Part shown: piece after piece, positions 9,241 to 17,410 of the stretch
Layout: every line of letters starts with the position of its first letter
Numbering within the stretch: position 1 is the first letter of the stretch
Assembly (NCBI GenBank): GCA_003852775.1
Contig: RDDZ01000106.1
Span: 42,830 to 106,829, forward strand
Reading direction: 5' to 3'
DNA from: Microbacteriaceae bacterium
GTDB lineage: Bacteria; Actinomycetota; Actinomycetes; Actinomycetales; Microbacteriaceae
Length of the DNA stretch: 64,000 nucleotides
Notes under the pieces: model-generated
Told to the model about the DNA's origin: nothing
Seen by the model: the letters and a program-made list of their open reading frames with translations, nothing else
Databases searched by the model: none
Position numbers and translations under genes: made by a program

Positions 9241-9775
9241 GCGCGGCCGCGAGCCGACGCGCCGCCTCGCGCTTGCCGTGCAGGTTGCGTCCGCGCTCCA
9301 TCGCGCCGAGCGCGTCCCGGAGGCCGAATCCGCCGACGCGCGCGAGCGTGCGCACTGTGTCGTGCTCGGCCTCCGTGAAGCATGCACGGAAGCGCGCGAG
9401 GTCGACGGCCGTGCGAAGCGGCGAGGTCACGCCGACGACCCCGAAGCGCACGACGTCGCCCGCGCGCAGCACGCTCTCGGTGACGCGGATGCGCTCACCT
9501 GCCCGGGGCCGCCAGCGGGCGCCGATGTCGACGAGGAACTCGGGTGCGTCCGGGGGCCCGGGGGCCGCACGCCAGACCCACGCGGCCGTGCCGAACGCCG
9601 CGACGAGCCGCGTCGACCTCCCGCCGAGCGCGGCGGAGGCGCGCGCGGCCGTCGACGGGGCGACGGCGATCGGCAGGTAGGCCCCCGCCAGCCGATAGCA
9701 CTCGCCGTCGAGGACGGCGGCCTGCAGCTCGGCGTCGGCGAGGCCGTCGATCACGGGGAAGGGCGTCACGGACAC
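9227..9775 (-). CDS. AbiEi-like protein (orphan antitoxin-type, C-terminal domain)
   Basis: 182 residues, GTG start. The segment VVGVTSPLRTAVDLARFRACFTEAEHD resembles the C-terminal part of AbiEi-type antitoxins that are scattered through actinobacteria (S/TPLRTAxDLAR motif). No AbiEii nucleotidyltransferase toxin lies next to it, so it is an orphan. I see no clear N-terminal winged-helix. It is transcribed toward rel, and the two 3' ends overlap by 14 bp. A GTG at 9769 is an alternative start. The family assignment rests on one motif only. Confidence 0.6.
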   Translation of the reverse strand: MSVTPFPVIDGLADAELQAAVLDGECYRLAGAYLPIAVAPSTAARASAALGGRSTRLVAAFGTAAWVWRAAPGPPDAPEFLVDIGARWRPRAGERIRVTESVLRAGDVVRFGVVGVTSPLRTAVDLARFRACFTEAEHDTVRTLARVGGFGLRDALGAMERGRNLHGKREAARRLAAALSRS

Positions 9776-9864
9776 CAGCGTGCGGCACGGACCGCCCCCG
9801 CGCAGAGGATCTCAGCGGATCTGTGCGGAACCGTCCCTGTGGGAAACGCGACCCGGGGGAGTGA

Positions 9865-11094
9865 TCAGCCGAGCGCCGACAGCCAGGCGCGCTTCGCCTT
9901 CAGCTCCTCCTCGGCCTTCTCGATCCGGCGCTTGTCGCCGGCCTCCTTGGCCTCGGCGAGCTCCTGCTCGGCCTTCGCGATCGCCTGCTCGAGCTGGGCG
10001 GTGAAGCCCTCCGCGCGCGCCTGCTTCTCGGGGTTCGAGCGGTTCCAGTGCTCGTCCTCGAGCTTGCGCACCGCGGCTTCGATCCTGCGGAGGCGGTCCT
10101 CGACGACGCGCACCTGATTGCGCGGCACCTTGCCGATCTCATCCCAGCGGCGCTGGATGTCGGTGAGGGTGGCACGGGCCGCGACGCGGTCGGTAGCCGT
10201 GAGGAGCGGCTCGGCCTCGTCGAGCAGGGCGAGCTTCTTCTGCAGGTTCTCGCCGTACTCGGCGTTCTCGAGGGCGTCCGCCTCGGCCTTCGCGCCGTAG
10301 AGCACGTCTCCGGCGGCCTTGAACCTCGCCCACAGCGCGTCGTCGGCCTTCTTGCCGGCGCGACCGGCGGCCTTCCAGTCATCGAGCAGCCGTCGGTACT
10401 CGGGGATGCCCGCCGCGCCCTTCTCGGCGAGCGCCTCGGCCTTCTCGACGAGCGCCTGCTTGCGGGCGCGGGCCTCGCGGTGCACCGAGTCGAGCTCGGC
10501 GAAGAACGCCTTGCGTGCGCTCTCGATCGTCGAGCGGGCGGTGCGGAACCGCTTCCAGAGCTCGTCGCCGTCCTTCTTCGGGATGCGGGGACCGCTGTGC
10601 TGCGCGGCCTGCCAGCGCGCGAAGAGCGCGTCGAGCTCGGCCGAGACCTGCTTCCACTGCGCCTTGGAGAGGTCCTGCGCGGCGAGGGCCTCGGCCTGCG
10701 CGACGATGCCCTCGCGCTCGGCGACGGCATCCGCGATGGCCTGCTGCGCCTCGGCGCTCTGCTTCTCGGCGGCCTCGCCGAGGGTCTCCTGCAGCTTCGC
10801 GAGCCGGTCCGAGAGGCTCTGGAGGTCGCCGACGGCGTTCGCCTCGGGGATCTGCGGCGCGAGGGCCGCGACGGCCTTCGCGACGTCCTGGGCGGGCGCA
10901 CCGCCACGCAGACGCTGCTCGAGCAGGGCCACCTGCCCCTCGAGCTCGGCGAACTTGCGCTCGTAGTACGCGAGCGCCTCCTCGGGCGTGGCGTCCGGAT
11001 ACTGGCCGACGGCCCGTTCGCCGGCGGCTCCCCGGACGTACACCGTGCCGTCGTCGTCGACGCGGCCCCAGGGGGCCGTCTGCTCGTCGCTCAC
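9865..11094 (-). CDS. DUF349 domain-containing coiled-coil protein
   Basis: 409 residues, strongly charged and helical. Repeating segments of the DUF349 type are visible: KQVSAELDALFARWQAA, DELWKRFRTARSTIESARKAFF, EYRRLLDDWKAAGRAGKKAD, DALWARFKAAGDVLYGA and RRWDEIGKVPRNQVRVVEDR. The last 60 residues form a Lys/Glu/Ala coiled coil. The biochemical role is unknown, and nothing here fixes one. The start GTG at 11094 (MSDEQTAPWGRVDDDG) has AGGAG 5-8 nt upstream on the minus strand; the frame stays open much further upstream but without family-like sequence. The cyclophilin gene lies upstream in the same direction. Confidence 0.88.
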   Translation of the reverse strand: MSDEQTAPWGRVDDDGTVYVRGAAGERAVGQYPDATPEEALAYYERKFAELEGQVALLEQRLRGGAPAQDVAKAVAALAPQIPEANAVGDLQSLSDRLAKLQETLGEAAEKQSAEAQQAIADAVAEREGIVAQAEALAAQDLSKAQWKQVSAELDALFARWQAAQHSGPRIPKKDGDELWKRFRTARSTIESARKAFFAELDSVHREARARKQALVEKAEALAEKGAAGIPEYRRLLDDWKAAGRAGKKADDALWARFKAAGDVLYGAKAEADALENAEYGENLQKKLALLDEAEPLLTATDRVAARATLTDIQRRWDEIGKVPRNQVRVVEDRLRRIEAAVRKLEDEHWNRSNPEKQARAEGFTAQLEQAIAKAEQELAEAKEAGDKRRIEKAEEELKAKRAWLSALG

Positions 11095-11147
11095 TGGATC
11101 TCCTGATCTCGCCTCGTTGCCGATGCCTCTTACCGGCCCGTGACAGC

Positions 11148-11948
11148 CTATTGCAGCGTCACCCGCGTGATGGAGGTCGGAATCGCGGGGCGGCCCGTTC
11201 CGTCCACGCCGACGGTCTCCTCGTCGACGCCCGCCGAGGTGATCTTGGCGATGAGGTCCTCGAGCCCGCTCGTGACCTTGCCGACGACCGTGTAGCCGCC
11301 CGCGGGGTCGGCGGGGAGGGTCGTGTCCGCGGTGACGATGAAGAACTGGTGCCCGTTGCTGTACGCGTCGCCCGAGGCGCGCGCCATGGCGATCGTGCCG
11401 GCGGGGTAGAGGTCGTCGGCCGGAGCGTTCTCGATCGGGCCGTAGGCGAAGGCGGGGTCGCCCGCACCGGTGCCGTCGAGCGAGCCGCACTGCAGGAAGG
11501 AGAAGCCCTCGCTCACCGAGAGGCGGTGGCAGGTCTTGTCCTCGTAGTAGCCGGCGTCGACGTCCTGGACCCAGCCGGCGACGGCCTGCGGGGCCTTCGT
11601 GCCGTCGAGCTCGATGCCGAGGACGACGTCCTCGTTGAGCACGAGCTCGCCCGTCCACAGCCGGTCCTCCGCGAGCGACGGGTCGGGCGCACCCACGTTC
11701 TGATCGGTCTGCGGAGTCTCGCTCGGTGCGGCGGTCGGCTCGGGCTCGGGAGCGCCGGGGCCCGCGGTGAAGTAGACCACCTGGGCGGTCACGGCGAGGG
11801 CCGCGATCACGAGACCGCCGACGATCGCGAGGATGTTGTCGCGGCGACGGCGGGCGATCCGCCGCTCGTGCACCTCCTGACGAGCCTGGTAGGCCCGGAG
11901 GCGCTCCCGCGCCTCGCGCTGCTCGCGCTGCTGCCGACTCGATGCCAC
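11148..11948 (-). CDS. Membrane-anchored cyclophilin-type peptidyl-prolyl isomerase
   Basis: 266 residues. A basic Gln/Arg-rich N-terminus (about 40 residues) is followed by one membrane segment (ILAIVGGLVIAALAVTAQVV), a Pro/Glu/Thr linker, then a cyclophilin domain with YYEDKTCHRLSVSEGFSFLQCG, AGTIAMARA, GHQFFIVTADTTLP and TVVGKVTSGLEDL. It probably catalyses Pro isomerisation of proteins outside the membrane. GTG 11948 was chosen because GGAGAGGA lies just upstream; an in-frame start at 11993 would lack a ribosome-binding site. Two Cys in the domain could form a disulfide (inference). A TAGAGT -10-like hexamer lies on the minus strand at 12004-11999. Confidence 0.9.
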   Translation of the reverse strand: MASSRQQREQREARERLRAYQARQEVHERRIARRRRDNILAIVGGLVIAALAVTAQVVYFTAGPGAPEPEPTAAPSETPQTDQNVGAPDPSLAEDRLWTGELVLNEDVVLGIELDGTKAPQAVAGWVQDVDAGYYEDKTCHRLSVSEGFSFLQCGSLDGTGAGDPAFAYGPIENAPADDLYPAGTIAMARASGDAYSNGHQFFIVTADTTLPADPAGGYTVVGKVTSGLEDLIAKITSAGVDEETVGVDGTGRPAIPTSITRVTLQ

Positions 11949-11998
11949 TCGCGGTCCTCTCCGACGGGTCGGGCCGCATCCGGCGCGGCCCACCGTGA

Positions 11999-12004
11999 AC
12001 TCTA
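11999..12004 (-). promoter_or_regulatory. Probable -10 (TAGAGT, minus strand) for the cyclophilin gene
   Basis: On the minus strand TAGAGT lies about 50 nt before the GTG at 11948, leaving room for the ribosome-binding site. The region 11949-12072 is a divergent promoter area shared with rarA on the plus strand. Confidence 0.4.
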
Positions 12005-12060
12005 ACGAGAGCCCCCGGGGCCTCCAAACCGGCGCGGCGGCGCGCGTCGGGCCCCGCGGT

Positions 12061-12066
12061 TAGCAT
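12061..12066 (+). promoter_or_regulatory. Predicted -10 (TAGCAT) for a leaderless rarA transcript
   Basis: TAGCAT ends 6 nt before the rarA ATG (12073), and there is no Shine-Dalgarno sequence in between. Transcription would begin at or beside the ATG. Confidence 0.45.
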
Positions 12067-12072
12067 GAGCGC

Positions 12073-13443
12073 ATGACCGGCCAGCAGGGACTCCGCACGG
12101 GGTCGACCCCTCTGGCCGTGCGGATGCGGCCCACCTCGCTCGACGAGGTCGCCGGCCAGCGGCACCTCCTCACGCCCGGATCGCCCCTCGTCAACCTCGC
12201 GCGCGACGCGACGGACGAGTCGGGGTCGGTCTCCGTCATCCTGTGGGGCCCGCCCGGCACGGGCAAGACCACGCTCGCCCAGGCGATCGCGCGCAGCTCC
12301 GGGCGTCGCTTCGTCGAGCTCTCCGCCGTGACGGCGGGCGTCAAGGACGTGCGCCAGGTCATGGACGAGGCGCGCTCCACGCGCGACCTGTACGGCATCT
12401 CGACCGTGCTCTTCCTCGACGAGATCCACCGCTTCACGAAGGCCCAGCAGGACGCGCTGCTCCCGGGCGTCGAGAACGGCTGGGTCATCCTCGTCGCCGC
12501 CACGACCGAGAACCCCTCGTTCTCGGTCATCGCGCCGCTGCTGTCGCGGTCGCTCCTGCTCACACTCGAGCCGCTCTCCGACGACGACCTCGGCATGCTC
12601 GTCGACCGGGCCGTCGCCGACCCGCGCGGGCTCTCGGGCGCCGTCACCCTCACCGACGAGGCGCGCGCCGCGATCGTGCGGCTCGCCTCGGGCGACGCGC
12701 GCCGTGCGCTCACCGCGCTCGAGGCGGCGGCGATCGTCGCCGCGGCCCCCGACACGGCCGCTGAGGGTGAGACTCCCGAGATCACGGCCGAGATCGTCGC
12801 CGCGACGGTCGACCGCGCGCTCCTGCGCTACGACCGCCAGGGAGACGAGCACTACGACGTCATCAGCGCGTTCATCAAATCGATCCGCGGCTCCGACGTC
12901 GACGCCGCGCTCCATTACCTCGCGCGCATGATCGAGGCGGGCGAGGACCCGCGGTTCATCGCGCGGCGCATCATGATCTCGGCCGCCGAGGACATCGGCA
13001 TGGCCGACCCGCAGGCGCTCACGGTCGCCGTCTCGGCCGCCGAGGGCGTGCAGCTCATCGGCATGCCCGAGGGCCGCATCCTGCTCGCCGAGGCGGTCGT
13101 CTACCTCGCGACGGCCCCCAAGTCGAACGCGTCGTACCTCGGCATCGACAAGGCGATCGCGGACGTGCGGGCCGGCCGTATCGGCCGCGTGCCGGTGCAC
13201 CTGCGCGACGCGCACTACCCGGGGGCCAAGCGGCTCGGTCACGGGAAGGGCTACAAGTACGCGCACGACGCCCCGTACGGCGTCGCCGAGCAGCAGTACC
13301 TGCCGGACGAGCTGCGCGGCACGCGCTACTACACGCCCACCGGCAACGGCTACGAGCGCGAGCTCGGAGTGCGCCTCGAGCGGCTGCGGGCCCTGCTGAC
13401 GGGCAAGCCGCTGCCGAAGCGCGAGGAGAACGCGGGGGAGTAG
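12073..13443 (+). CDS. rarA: Replication-associated recombination protein A (AAA ATPase, MgsA/RarA)
   Basis: 456 residues. AAA+ module: [17 protein letters not shown], Walker [17 protein letters not shown] near residue 60, Walker [17 protein letters not shown] near 115, sensor [10 protein letters not shown]. The C-terminal tetramerisation/SSB-interaction region has the family sequence [39 protein letters not shown]. RarA acts at stalled replication forks and binds SSB. It is the first gene of a plus-strand run and is probably leaderless. Its stop is followed by the rpsD promoter and leader. Confidence 0.95.
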   Translation: MTGQQGLRTGSTPLAVRMRPTSLDEVAGQRHLLTPGSPLVNLARDATDESGSVSVILWGPPGTGKTTLAQAIARSSGRRFVELSAVTAGVKDVRQVMDEARSTRDLYGISTVLFLDEIHRFTKAQQDALLPGVENGWVILVAATTENPSFSVIAPLLSRSLLLTLEPLSDDDLGMLVDRAVADPRGLSGAVTLTDEARAAIVRLASGDARRALTALEAAAIVAAAPDTAAEGETPEITAEIVAATVDRALLRYDRQGDEHYDVISAFIKSIRGSDVDAALHYLARMIEAGEDPRFIARRIMISAAEDIGMADPQALTVAVSAAEGVQLIGMPEGRILLAEAVVYLATAPKSNASYLGIDKAIADVRAGRIGRVPVHLRDAHYPGAKRLGHGKGYKYAHDAPYGVAEQQYLPDELRGTRYYTPTGNGYERELGVRLERLRALLTGKPLPKREENAGE

Positions 13444-13454
13444 CCCCCTTCTGG

Positions 13455-13460
13455 TAAGCT
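13455..13460 (+). promoter_or_regulatory. Probable -10 (TAAGCT) for rpsD
   Basis: TAAGCT lies 12 nt after the rarA stop and about 130 nt before the rpsD ATG. The predicted start of transcription falls on the palindrome at 13467-13480. Confidence 0.4.
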
Positions 13461-13466
13461 GTCACG

Positions 13467-13480
13467 GTTCAGTTCTGAAC
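13467..13480 (+). promoter_or_regulatory. 14-bp palindrome at the predicted rpsD transcription start
   Basis: GTTCAGTTCTGAAC is a perfect inverted repeat (6-bp arms, 2-nt centre). It begins 6 nt downstream of the TAAGCT hexamer, so it lies at about +1 to +14 of the predicted transcript. It could be an operator for a dimeric regulator or a 5'-end hairpin; the sequence does not decide. Confidence 0.35.
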
Positions 13481-13592
13481 ACATCCCACCTCTCAGTTCC
13501 GCCGGTCGCGTCGACGTGCGCCCGGGACGCCGGACGGAGGGATGCACGTCTGTGAGCCGTGAAAGCCGCGGCCACGTGTTGGAAGGACATCC
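13481..13592 (+). promoter_or_regulatory. Structured 5' leader of rpsD (candidate r-protein autoregulatory leader)
   Basis: The leader is about 125 nt, long for this compact genome. It contains an arm pair GACGTGC (13513-13519) and GCACGTC (13544-13550) that closes a GC-rich internal region with an additional CCC/GGG pairing. The ribosome-binding site GGAAGGA lies at about 13579-13585. Ribosomal protein S4 represses its own mRNA in other bacteria; that this leader does the same is an inference, since I do not recognise a known S4-binding fold. Confidence 0.3.
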
Positions 13593-14222
13593 ATGACCAC
13601 CAAGGCTCAGGACCGTCGCAAGGTCCGCCTGTCCCGTGCGCTCGGCATCCCGCTGACGCCCAAGGCCGCCCGCTACCTTGAGAAGCGCCCCTACGCGCCG
13701 GGTGAGCACGGCCGCACCAAGCGCAAGGCTGACAGCGACTACGCCGTCCGTCTGCGCGAGAAGCAGCGTCTGCGCGAGCAGTACGGCATCCGCGAGAAGC
13801 AGCTGCGCATCGTCTTCAACGAGGCCCGTCGCACCCAGGGCCTCACCGGTGAGAACCTCGTCGAGCTGCTCGAGATGCGTCTCGACGCCCTCGTGCTGCG
13901 TGCCGGCTTCGCCCGCACCACCGCGCAGGCCCGCCAGTTCGTCGTGCACCGCCACATCCTCGTCGACGGCAAGATCGTCGACCGCCCGTCGTTCCGCGTG
14001 AAGCCGGGTCAGCTCATCCACGTCAAGGAGCGCTCCGAGTCGCTCGAGCCGTTCCAGGTCGCCGCCGCCGGTGGTCACGTGGACGTGCTCCCCAAGACCC
14101 CGGGCTACCTCGAGGTCGAGCTCGACAAGCTCCAGGCCCGTCTCGTGCGTCGCCCGAAGCGCGCCGAGGTCCCCGTGACCTGCGACGTGCAGCTCGTCGT
14201 CGAGTACTACGCGGCCCGCTAA
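13593..14222 (+). CDS. rpsD: 30S ribosomal protein S4
   Basis: 209 residues, full length. Opens MTTKAQDRRKVRLSRALGIP; the S4 RNA-binding domain is at about residues 97-160 (MRLDALVLRAGFARTTAQARQFVVHRHILVDGKIVDRPSFRVKPGQLI). S4 is a primary 16S rRNA binder that nucleates 30S assembly and is a translational repressor in several bacteria. The zinc-binding Cys motif of some S4 paralogues is absent, so this is the Cys-free type. It stands alone (not in an alpha-type operon), with its own promoter, long leader and hairpins behind it. Codon use is strongly biased, as expected for high expression. Confidence 0.97.
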   Translation: MTTKAQDRRKVRLSRALGIPLTPKAARYLEKRPYAPGEHGRTKRKADSDYAVRLREKQRLREQYGIREKQLRIVFNEARRTQGLTGENLVELLEMRLDALVLRAGFARTTAQARQFVVHRHILVDGKIVDRPSFRVKPGQLIHVKERSESLEPFQVAAAGGHVDVLPKTPGYLEVELDKLQARLVRRPKRAEVPVTCDVQLVVEYYAAR

Positions 14223-14238
14223 GCGGGACGCGTAGTAC

Positions 14239-14262
14239 GGCACGGCGGATTACCGCCGTGCC
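14239..14262 (+). terminator. Hairpin terminator candidate 1 after rpsD
   Basis: Perfect 10-bp stem (GGCACGGCGG / CCGCCGTGCC) with an ATTA loop, starting 17 nt after the rpsD stop. No T-run follows, so it would be an actinobacterial-type terminator or an mRNA 3' stabiliser. Confidence 0.55.
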
Positions 14263-14300
14263 AGACAGCACAGCTACGCGGCGCGCAAACAAGCACAGGA

Positions 14301-14325
14301 TGCCCCGGGACCCGGTCCCGGGGCA
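14301..14325 (+). terminator. Hairpin terminator candidate 2 after rpsD
   Basis: Perfect 11-bp stem (TGCCCCGGGAC / GTCCCGGGGCA) with a 3-nt loop, followed by TTCCGCTTTCTC. It is the stronger of the two hairpins because a pyrimidine-rich, T-containing stretch follows. Together they separate rpsD from the downstream alaS run. Confidence 0.7.
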
Positions 14326-14392
14326 TTCCGCTTTCTCCCGGACCGACCATCGCATCCGCGTCGGCCACCAAACGCCCACCGCGAGAACGGCA

Positions 14393-14398
14393 TAGGCT
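14393..14398 (+). promoter_or_regulatory. Probable -10 (TAGGCT) for the small membrane protein gene
   Basis: TAGGCT follows the two terminator hairpins and lies 57 nt before the ATG at 14456. It probably drives the small gene and perhaps alaS onward. Confidence 0.35.
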
Positions 14399-14455
14399 AG
14401 GGGAGTTGCGCGGCATCCGCCGCTCGACGCCCGCGAACGAGAAGTGAGGAACACG

Positions 14456-14686
14456 ATGAAGGGTGCACTGCTTCTGATCGCCGGAGTCGCCATCGGCTTC
14501 GTCGTCGCACACGAGGTCGCGAAGACCCCCCAGGGCAAGCAGTTCTTCGACGAGGTCGACCACAAGGCCCGCGAGTTCGGCGACGCCGTCGTGCAGGGCT
14601 ACAAGGCCCGTGAGGCGGAGCTCAAGCAGGCCGTCGCGAACGCGCAGGACGCGATTGACGACCTCGCCCAGCGCGCCAAGTCCTGA
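14456..14686 (+). CDS. Small single-pass membrane protein between rpsD and alaS
   Basis: 76 residues. An N-terminal hydrophobic segment (LLLIAGVAIGFVVAHEVA) is followed by a charged amphipathic helical part (FFDEVDHKAREFGDAVVQGY, ELKQAVANAQDAIDDLAQ). ATG 14456 was chosen because GAGGA lies 5 nt upstream. The overall plan resembles YtxH-like and DUF948/DUF6167-type proteins, which other actinobacteria carry at this same position before alaS. The function is unknown; conserved placement suggests a role beside the alaS-ruvX-mltG cluster, but that is an inference. Confidence 0.8.
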   Translation: MKGALLLIAGVAIGFVVAHEVAKTPQGKQFFDEVDHKAREFGDAVVQGYKAREAELKQAVANAQDAIDDLAQRAKS

Positions 14687-14752
14687 TCCCACCCGCCGTC
14701 GGGCCGGCGGCCCGCAGGGCCCGTCCCGACGGGTCACCTATACGGAGTACCT

Positions 14753-17410
14753 GTGCAGACCGCTGAGATCCAACGTCGCTGGCTGACCTTCTTCGGCGAC
14801 CGTGGCCACACCGTCGTCCCGTCGGCCTCGCTCGTCACGGACGACCCGACGCTGCTCTTCACGGTCGCCGGCATGGTGCCCTTCATCCCGTACTTCACGG
14901 GTGTCGTCCCGGCGCCGTTCCCGCGTGCCACGAGCGTGCAGAAGTGCATCCGCACGCTCGACATCGAGGAGGTCGGCAAGACCACCCGACACGGCACGTT
15001 CTTCCAGATGAACGGCAACTTCTCCTTCGGCGATTACTTCAAGGAGGGGGCGATCTCCTACGCCTGGGAGCTGCTGACGACGTCGGAGTCGGACGGCGGC
15101 CTCGGTTTCGAGGAGCGCGACCTCTGGGTCACCGTGTACGAGGACGATGACGAGGCGATCGACCTCTGGAAGCGCGTCGCGGGTCTCCCGGAGCACCGCA
15201 TCCAGCGCCTCGGCAAGGCCGACAACTACTGGCACACGGGCCAGCCCGGCCCCGGCGGCCCCTGCTCGGAGATCTACTTCGATCGCGGCCCCGAGTACGG
15301 CGCGGACGGCGGCCCCGCGGTCGACGACACGCGGTACCTCGAGATCTGGAACCTCGTCTTCATGCAGTACCTCCTCAAGGAGGTGCGCTCGAAGACCGAC
15401 TTCGACATCGCCGGCGAGCTGCCGAAGAAGAACATCGACACCGGCATGGGCATGGAGCGCGTCGCCTTCCTCAAGCAGGGCGTCGACAACATGTACGAGA
15501 TCGACCAGGTGCGCCCGGTGCTCGACATGGCGGCCGAGCTGTCGGGGCGCCGCTACGGCGCGGACCACGACGACGACGTGCGCATGCGCGTCATCGCCGA
15601 CCACGTGCGCTCCGGCCTCATGCTCATGACCGACGGCGTCTCGCCGTCGAACGAGGGCCGCGGCTACATCCTGCGGCGCCTGCTGCGCCGCGTCGTGCGC
15701 GCGATGCGCCTGCTGGGCGTCGACGCGCCGAGCTTCGCGGAGCTCTTCGACGCCTCGCGTCTCGCGATGCGCGACGCGTACCCGGAGGTCGACGCCGAGT
15801 GGGAGCGCACCTCGCGGCTCGCCCTCGGCGAGGAGGAGACCTTCCTGCGCACCCTCGCCTCCGGCACGACGATCCTCGACGTCGCCGTCGCCGACACGAA
15901 GAAGGCGGGCGGCGACAAGCTCTCCGGCGACACGGCGTTCCTCCTGCACGACACCTTCGGCTTCCCCATCGACCTCACGCTCGAGGTCGCGGAGGAGGCC
16001 GGGCTCTCGGTCGACCGTTCGGCGTTCGACGCCCTCATGGCCGAGCAGCGCGCCCGCGCGAAGGCCGACGCGAAGTCGAAGAAGGCCGGCATCGCCGACC
16101 TCTCGGTGTACTCCGAGCTGCGGGCCCTCGGCGAGACGGTCTTCACGGGGTACGACTACCTCGAGACCGACTCGCGCATCCTGGGCCTCATCAAGGACGG
16201 GGTCTCGGTCTCCTCGGCCCGCGCGGGCGAGACCGTCGAGGTCATCCTCGCCGAGACCGCGCTCTACGCGGAGTCCGGCGGTCAGGCCGCCGACAAGGGC
16301 TCGATCGTGGGCGACGGGTTCGATCTCGAGGTGCTCGACGTGCAGCGCCCCGTCAAGGGGCTCGTGAGCCACACCGTCACGGTGCGGACGGGCGAGGTCG
16401 GCGTCGGCCAGTCCGCGACCTCGGTCGTCGACCGCGAGTACCGCCACTCGGCAGCGCAGGCGCACTCGGCCACCCACCTCGTGCACGCCGCGCTCCGCCA
16501 GACCCTCGGCCAGGATGCCCACCAGTCGGGTTCGTTCAACAAGGCCGGCTACATGCGTCTCGACTTCTCGTGGAACCAGGCGCTCAGCCCCGAGACCCGC
16601 AGCGAGATCGAGGAGATCGCCAACAACGCGGTGCGTGACAACCTCGAGGTCGTCACCCGCATCCTGCCGCTCGACGAGGCGCGCAAGGCCGGTGCGATGG
16701 CGCTCTTCGGCGAGAAGTACGGCGACACCGTGCGCATGGTCGACATCGGCGGGCCGTGGTCCCGCGAGCTGTGCGCCGGGACGCACGTGCGCACCTCCGC
16801 GGAGGTCGGGCTCGTCAACCTCGTGTCGGAGTCGAGTGTGGGTTCGTCGAACCGCCGCGTGGAGGCCCTCGTCGGTCTCGACGCGTTCCGCGACCTCGCG
16901 GCCGAGCGCGCGATCGTGAGCCAGCTCACGGCGAGCCTCAAGACCCCGCGCGAGCAGCTCCCCGACCGCATCGCCGACCTCGTGGCCCAGCTCAAGGCGG
17001 CCGAGAAGAAGATCGCCGCGTTCGAGGCGAGCAAGCTCCAGGGTCGCGTGCCCGAGCTCGCGCAGGCGGCGAAGCGCGTCGGCGACGTGCTCGCGGTGAT
17101 CGAGGATCTCGGCGACATGGCCTCGGTCGACGAGCTCCGCAAGCTCGTGACCGCGGTGCGCGAGCGCCTGCAGTCCGAGGCGGCTGTCGTCGCCCTCGCG
17201 GCGCGCGTCGACGGCAAGCCGTCGGTCATCGTCGCGACGACCGCGGGCGCGCGCGACGCCGGGGTGAAGGCCGGCCCGCTCGCGAAGGGCGCCGCGTCGG
17301 TGCTCGGCGGCGGAGGAGGCGGCAAGGACGACATGGCCCAGGGCGGCGGTTCCGACGCGTCGGCGCTCCCGGCGGCGCTCGAGAGCATCCGCTCGGCGCT
17401 TCTCGGCTGA
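14753..17410 (+). CDS. alaS: Alanine--tRNA ligase
   Basis: 885 residues. Class II catalytic core: FFGDRGHTVVPSASLV, TSVQKCIRTLDIEEVGKT, GNFSFGDYFKEGAI. The editing domain carries the zinc-binding set SATHLVHAAL and ELCAGTHVRTS. The C-terminal DHHA1-like oligomerisation domain ends with a Gly-rich GGGGGKDDMAQGGG segment. It charges tRNA-Ala and clears Ser/Gly mischarging. The GTG start carries the conserved MQTAEIQRRWLTFF N-terminus. Its TGA overlaps the ruvX ATG. Confidence 0.97.
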   Translation: MQTAEIQRRWLTFFGDRGHTVVPSASLVTDDPTLLFTVAGMVPFIPYFTGVVPAPFPRATSVQKCIRTLDIEEVGKTTRHGTFFQMNGNFSFGDYFKEGAISYAWELLTTSESDGGLGFEERDLWVTVYEDDDEAIDLWKRVAGLPEHRIQRLGKADNYWHTGQPGPGGPCSEIYFDRGPEYGADGGPAVDDTRYLEIWNLVFMQYLLKEVRSKTDFDIAGELPKKNIDTGMGMERVAFLKQGVDNMYEIDQVRPVLDMAAELSGRRYGADHDDDVRMRVIADHVRSGLMLMTDGVSPSNEGRGYILRRLLRRVVRAMRLLGVDAPSFAELFDASRLAMRDAYPEVDAEWERTSRLALGEEETFLRTLASGTTILDVAVADTKKAGGDKLSGDTAFLLHDTFGFPIDLTLEVAEEAGLSVDRSAFDALMAEQRARAKADAKSKKAGIADLSVYSELRALGETVFTGYDYLETDSRILGLIKDGVSVSSARAGETVEVILAETALYAESGGQAADKGSIVGDGFDLEVLDVQRPVKGLVSHTVTVRTGEVGVGQSATSVVDREYRHSAAQAHSATHLVHAALRQTLGQDAHQSGSFNKAGYMRLDFSWNQALSPETRSEIEEIANNAVRDNLEVVTRILPLDEARKAGAMALFGEKYGDTVRMVDIGGPWSRELCAGTHVRTSAEVGLVNLVSESSVGSSNRRVEALVGLDAFRDLAAERAIVSQLTASLKTPREQLPDRIADLVAQLKAAEKKIAAFEASKLQGRVPELAQAAKRVGDVLAVIEDLGDMASVDELRKLVTAVRERLQSEAAVVALAARVDGKPSVIVATTAGARDAGVKAGPLAKGAASVLGGGGGGKDDMAQGGGSDASALPAALESIRSALLG

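Noticed and set aside
9797..9830. Imperfect hairpin between the DUF349 gene and the AbiEi-like gene
   Set aside because: The arms pair only with mismatches and bulges and no T-run follows on either strand; not listed as a terminator.
13542..13562. Six-codon upstream frame (MHVCEP) in the rpsD leader
   Set aside because: A GGAGGG touches the ATG with no spacer, so initiation is unlikely, and the frame is too short to judge.
14444..14686. Earlier start (GTG 14444) for the small membrane protein before alaS
   Set aside because: That GTG lies within the Shine-Dalgarno sequence GTGAGGA used by the ATG at 14456.
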